DNA of 64,000 nucleotides from RPQJ01 sp963793005. Its GTDB lineage: Bacteria; Pseudomonadota; Gammaproteobacteria; Steroidobacterales; Steroidobacteraceae. Positions 61,960 to 64,000 of the stretch are shown in pieces; the first letter of the stretch is position 1; each line of letters starts with the position of its first letter. A program made the translations under genes and the position numbers. Under the pieces are notes generated by a model. It was not told where the DNA came from and ran no database searches. It was given only the letters and a program-made list of their open reading frames with translations. The stretch lies in assembly GCA_963793005.1 (NCBI GenBank), contig CAWBYP010000002.1:1550001-1614000 (forward strand), read 5' to 3'.

Positions 61960-62129
61960 CTGGGCGCTCCGGTACTTGATTTTGCTGTGCAGCAATTCTG
62001 CCCTGTCGGGGCTCCCGCCGCCATTGCCAGGGACCTCGAGGGCTGGGGCGGGCCGGCAGGTACAATCCGGGGTGAATCACTTCCCAGCCCCCGCCCGGCC
62101 TGAGCCGGGCCCGACCTGGACACCCCGGA

Positions 62130-62585
62130 ATGAGCATCTGGTTCAAGCCCTTCACGCTGGATGAAATCCAGGGCTACTCACGCGGCAGCATGGTCGAGCA
62201 CCTCGACCTGCGTTTTACCGAGATCGGCCCCGATTTCCTGCGCGGCACGCTGCCCGTGGATGCACGCACGATCCAGCCATTCGGCCTGCTGCACGGCGGC
62301 GCCTCCGCTGCGCTGGCAGAGACGCTCGGCAGCGTCGCGGCACAGCACTGCGTGGATATGAGCCGTTTCTACTGTGTCGGGCTCGAGATCAACTCGAACC
62401 ACATCCGGTCGGCGCGCACCGGGCTGGTAACGGGAACGGCTCGCCCGATCCACATCGGGTCGCGCTCACAGGTCTGGGAAATCCGCAGCGAGGACGACAA
62501 GCAGCGGCTCGTGTGCATTTCGCGCCTGACGATCATGGTGCTGGAAGGCGCCGCGCAGGCGATGGCCGGGGGCGCGCGCACATGA
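62130..62585 (+). CDS. Hotdog-fold thioesterase (PaaI/MenI-like)
   Basis: Acyl-CoA thioesterase of 151 residues. The hotdog signature QPFGLLHGGASAALAETLGS (about 47-66) includes the catalytic Glu, and GLEINSNHIRSARTGLVTGT is the conserved beta-strand pair. It resembles YdiI/EntH/MenI and PaaI proteins, which hydrolyse aromatic or quinone-pathway acyl-CoAs. The substrate is unknown here. It starts 170 bp from the divergent acyl-CoA dehydrogenase, and its stop overlaps the lipoprotein gene as ATGA. Confidence 0.88.
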   Translation: MSIWFKPFTLDEIQGYSRGSMVEHLDLRFTEIGPDFLRGTLPVDARTIQPFGLLHGGASAALAETLGSVAAQHCVDMSRFYCVGLEINSNHIRSARTGLVTGTARPIHIGSRSQVWEIRSEDDKQRLVCISRLTIMVLEGAAQAMAGGART

Positions 62586-62935
62586 AGGCCCGGAATCTCC
62601 TTGCAGTCTCGGCAGCCGTGGCCAGCCTCGGATTGCTCACCGCCGGGTGCGGCTACAAGGGCCCGCTGACACTGCCCGAGAAGGCGGGCCCGGTGGTCAT
62701 CCGGCCTGCACCATCTGCCACGGCCCCGCAGACTGCCCCGTCCACTGCACCGCCCGGCAGCGCGACACCCGGGGACCCGCAGGCGGCCCCCGTTTCGCCG
62801 GCGCCACTCAAACCCGAAGACGAACAGTTGAAGAAGCCGGCGCCGGTCGCGTCGCCGACGCCGGGCCCATCGCCAGGGTCGGCACCTGCGACCCTGCCCG
62901 CAACTGAGCCCGAAGGATCAACGGCGGGTGACTGA
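62582..62935 (+). CDS. lptM: LptM (YifL)-like lipoprotein
   Basis: Small lipoprotein of 117 residues: signal LLAVSAAVASLGLLTAGCGY with the lipobox TAGC (Cys about 23), immediately followed by GYKGPLTLP, the conserved LptM/YifL motif. LptM assists disulfide maturation of LptD in the LPS export complex. The remainder is an unusual Pro/Ala/Ser-rich tail (about 40-117) with no fold, longer than in E. coli. The start at 62582 overlaps the thioesterase stop (ATGA), and the end overlaps the polA start by 8 bp. Confidence 0.8.
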   Translation: MKARNLLAVSAAVASLGLLTAGCGYKGPLTLPEKAGPVVIRPAPSATAPQTAPSTAPPGSATPGDPQAAPVSPAPLKPEDEQLKKPAPVASPTPGPSPGSAPATLPATEPEGSTAGD

Positions 62936-64000
62936 AACTCCAACACTGGTGCTGGTGGACGGCTCCTCGTACCTGTACCGGGCCTTCCACGCACTTCCGC
63001 CGCTTTCCAATTCCAAGGGTGAGCCGACCGGAGCCGTGCTCGGCGTGCTCAACATGCTGGCGAAGCTCGAGAAGGAACTCGCGCCGGCGCTGGTCGGCGT
63101 GGTCTTCGACGCGCCCGGACGGACGTTCCGCGACGAACTCTTCGCCGAGTACAAGGCGCAGCGTCCGCCGATGCCCGACGACCTGCGCGCGCAGGTCGCC
63201 CCGCTGATCGAGGCGGTGCAGGCACTCGGCATGCCGCTGCTGCGCATCGAGGGTGTCGAAGCCGACGACGTGATCGGCACGCTGGCGCGGCGTGCGGCCG
63301 ACGACGGTCTCGACGTCGTGATCTCCACCGGCGACAAGGACATGGCGCAGCTGGTCGATGGGCGCATCGGGCTGGTGAACACCATGACCGGCTCCTCGCT
63401 CGACCGCGAGGGCGTCAAGCTCAAGTTCGACGTGTACCCCGAGCAGATCGTCGACTACCTCGCACTGATGGGCGACTCCTCGGACAACATTCCGGGCGTA
63501 CCCAAGGTGGGCCCGAAGACCGCCGCAAAGTGGCTCAACGAGTACACGACGGTCGACAACCTGCTCGCGCACCAGGACGAGATCGCAGGCAAGGTGGGCG
63601 AGAGCCTGCGCGCCCACACCGACGATCTCGCGCTGTCGCGGAAACTTGCCACCATCGACTGCGATCTCGAACTGCCACTCACGCATCGCGAACTCGTGCG
63701 CGGGGTGCCGGACGTCGAGAAGTTGCGCGAGCTTTACTCGCGGCTCGAATTGAGGTCGTTGCTGAAGCAGCTTGCCGGCGGCGACCCTGCCGGCGCACCG
63801 GCATCGGAACTGTCTGCTGCGAGGGCGCACGCTGCGGCAGAGACCGGCGACGGCTTCCCTCGCTACAGCCGAGCAGCCGAGGCGGCCGCACATCCTGCGG
63901 CCGATCCGGGCCGTCGCGAATACGAGCTGATTCTCGACCAGGTGGCTTTCGAGCGCTGGATGGGGCAGCTCGAGGCGGCGGAACTGGTTGCATTCGATAC
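62928..64000 (+). CDS. polA: DNA polymerase I, N-terminal part (runs off the window)
   Basis: Start GTG at 62928 gives VTETPTLVLVDGSSYLYRAF, the standard polA N-terminus. The 5'-3' exonuclease domain (about 1-290) is complete: ALVGVVFDAPGRTFRDELF, YKAQRPPMPDDLR, VEADDVIGTLA, VISTGDKDMAQLVD, LMGDSSDNIPGVPKVGPKTA (metal-binding aspartates and helix-hairpin-helix). The frame stays open to base 64000, ending in ELVAFD, the start of the 3'-5' exonuclease domain. The polymerase domain lies beyond the window. It overlaps the LptM-like gene by 8 bp. Confidence 0.95.
   Translation, partial: MTETPTLVLVDGSSYLYRAFHALPPLSNSKGEPTGAVLGVLNMLAKLEKELAPALVGVVFDAPGRTFRDELFAEYKAQRPPMPDDLRAQVAPLIEAVQALGMPLLRIEGVEADDVIGTLARRAADDGLDVVISTGDKDMAQLVDGRIGLVNTMTGSSLDREGVKLKFDVYPEQIVDYLALMGDSSDNIPGVPKVGPKTAAKWLNEYTTVDNLLAHQDEIAGKVGESLRAHTDDLALSRKLATIDCDLELPLTHRELVRGVPDVEKLRELYSRLELRSLLKQLAGGDPAGAPASELSAARAHAAAETGDGFPRYSRAAEAAAHPAADPGRREYELILDQVAFERWMGQLEAAELVAFD

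Overview
This GC-rich 64 kb window is ordinary chromosome of a gammaproteobacterium. The evidence is the ftsY-ftsE-ftsX-rpoH block, the coaBC-dut and rpmB-rpmG pairs, pyrE divergent from an exonuclease III gene, tamA-tamB, ubiC, and an LptM-like lipoprotein beside polA. Arginine is made through an N-acyl-ornithine carbamoyltransferase, as in the Xanthomonadales, so a lineage near Xanthomonadales, Steroidobacterales or Nevskiales is plausible, but the genus cannot be read from the sequence. No rRNA, tRNA, prophage, transposase gene or CRISPR array was seen. The first gene (Pat-like acyltransferase) and the last (polA) run off the window.

Layout. 1-10.8 kb: Pat-like acetyltransferase, potassium-channel-like protein, RhlE helicase, ExoD, DUF502 protein, FAD dehydrogenase, HdeD, TrmB, MarC and a Rieske protein. 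10.8-17.6 kb: xthA-ampG-Rieske operon divergent from pyrE; dut, coaBC, mutM; ribosomal genes rpmB-rpmG with their own promoter and terminator. 17.7-27.1 kb: two small lipoproteins, radC, coaD, rsmD, then ftsY (with an apparent frameshift), ftsE, ftsX, and rpoH behind a CIRCE-like operator; an OmpA-like lipoprotein and a glutaryl-CoA-dehydrogenase-like gene follow. 27.1-27.45 kb: no protein gene, but a consensus sigma-54 promoter, upstream dyads, a GGA-rich transcript and a strong terminator, interpreted as an undescribed small RNA. 27.7-39.7 kb: glycerophosphodiesterase and glycerol-kinase-like pair, a hydrolase, a membrane-anchored response-regulator-like protein, EF-G2, then a long minus-strand run (ABC transporter, SRAP protein, lipoprotein, two sulfotransferases).

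39.7-41.1 kb holds the most unusual locus: a FlhC-like regulator with intact zinc-cysteine spacing, divergent from a protein that looks like two FlhD modules in tandem. Two GGTCC-N4-GGACC dyads lie between the genes, 40 bp centre to centre. No flagellar genes are nearby. 41.1-49.9 kb: nudC, a TauE/SafE permease, DUF4126, an NRDE protein (frameshifted), tamA-tamB.

50-58.2 kb is one arginine operon (argR-argG-X-argC-argD-argF'-argB-argH) behind a double ARG box. Gene X is an unassigned P-loop protein inside the pathway. The carbamoyltransferase has Ala where acetyl enzymes have Glu and succinyl enzymes have Pro. No N-acyl-ornithine deacylase or N-acetylglutamate synthase gene is in the window. 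58.2-64 kb: a minus-strand operon of acyl-CoA dehydrogenase, chorismate lyase, FAH-family hydrolase and zeta GST isomerase; then a thioesterase, the LptM-like lipoprotein and polA.

Three short perfect palindromes (4610-4662, 24933-24985, 40106-40134) look like dispersed REP-type elements. One carries the stop codons of two convergent genes, and one sits in frame inside the FlhD-like gene.
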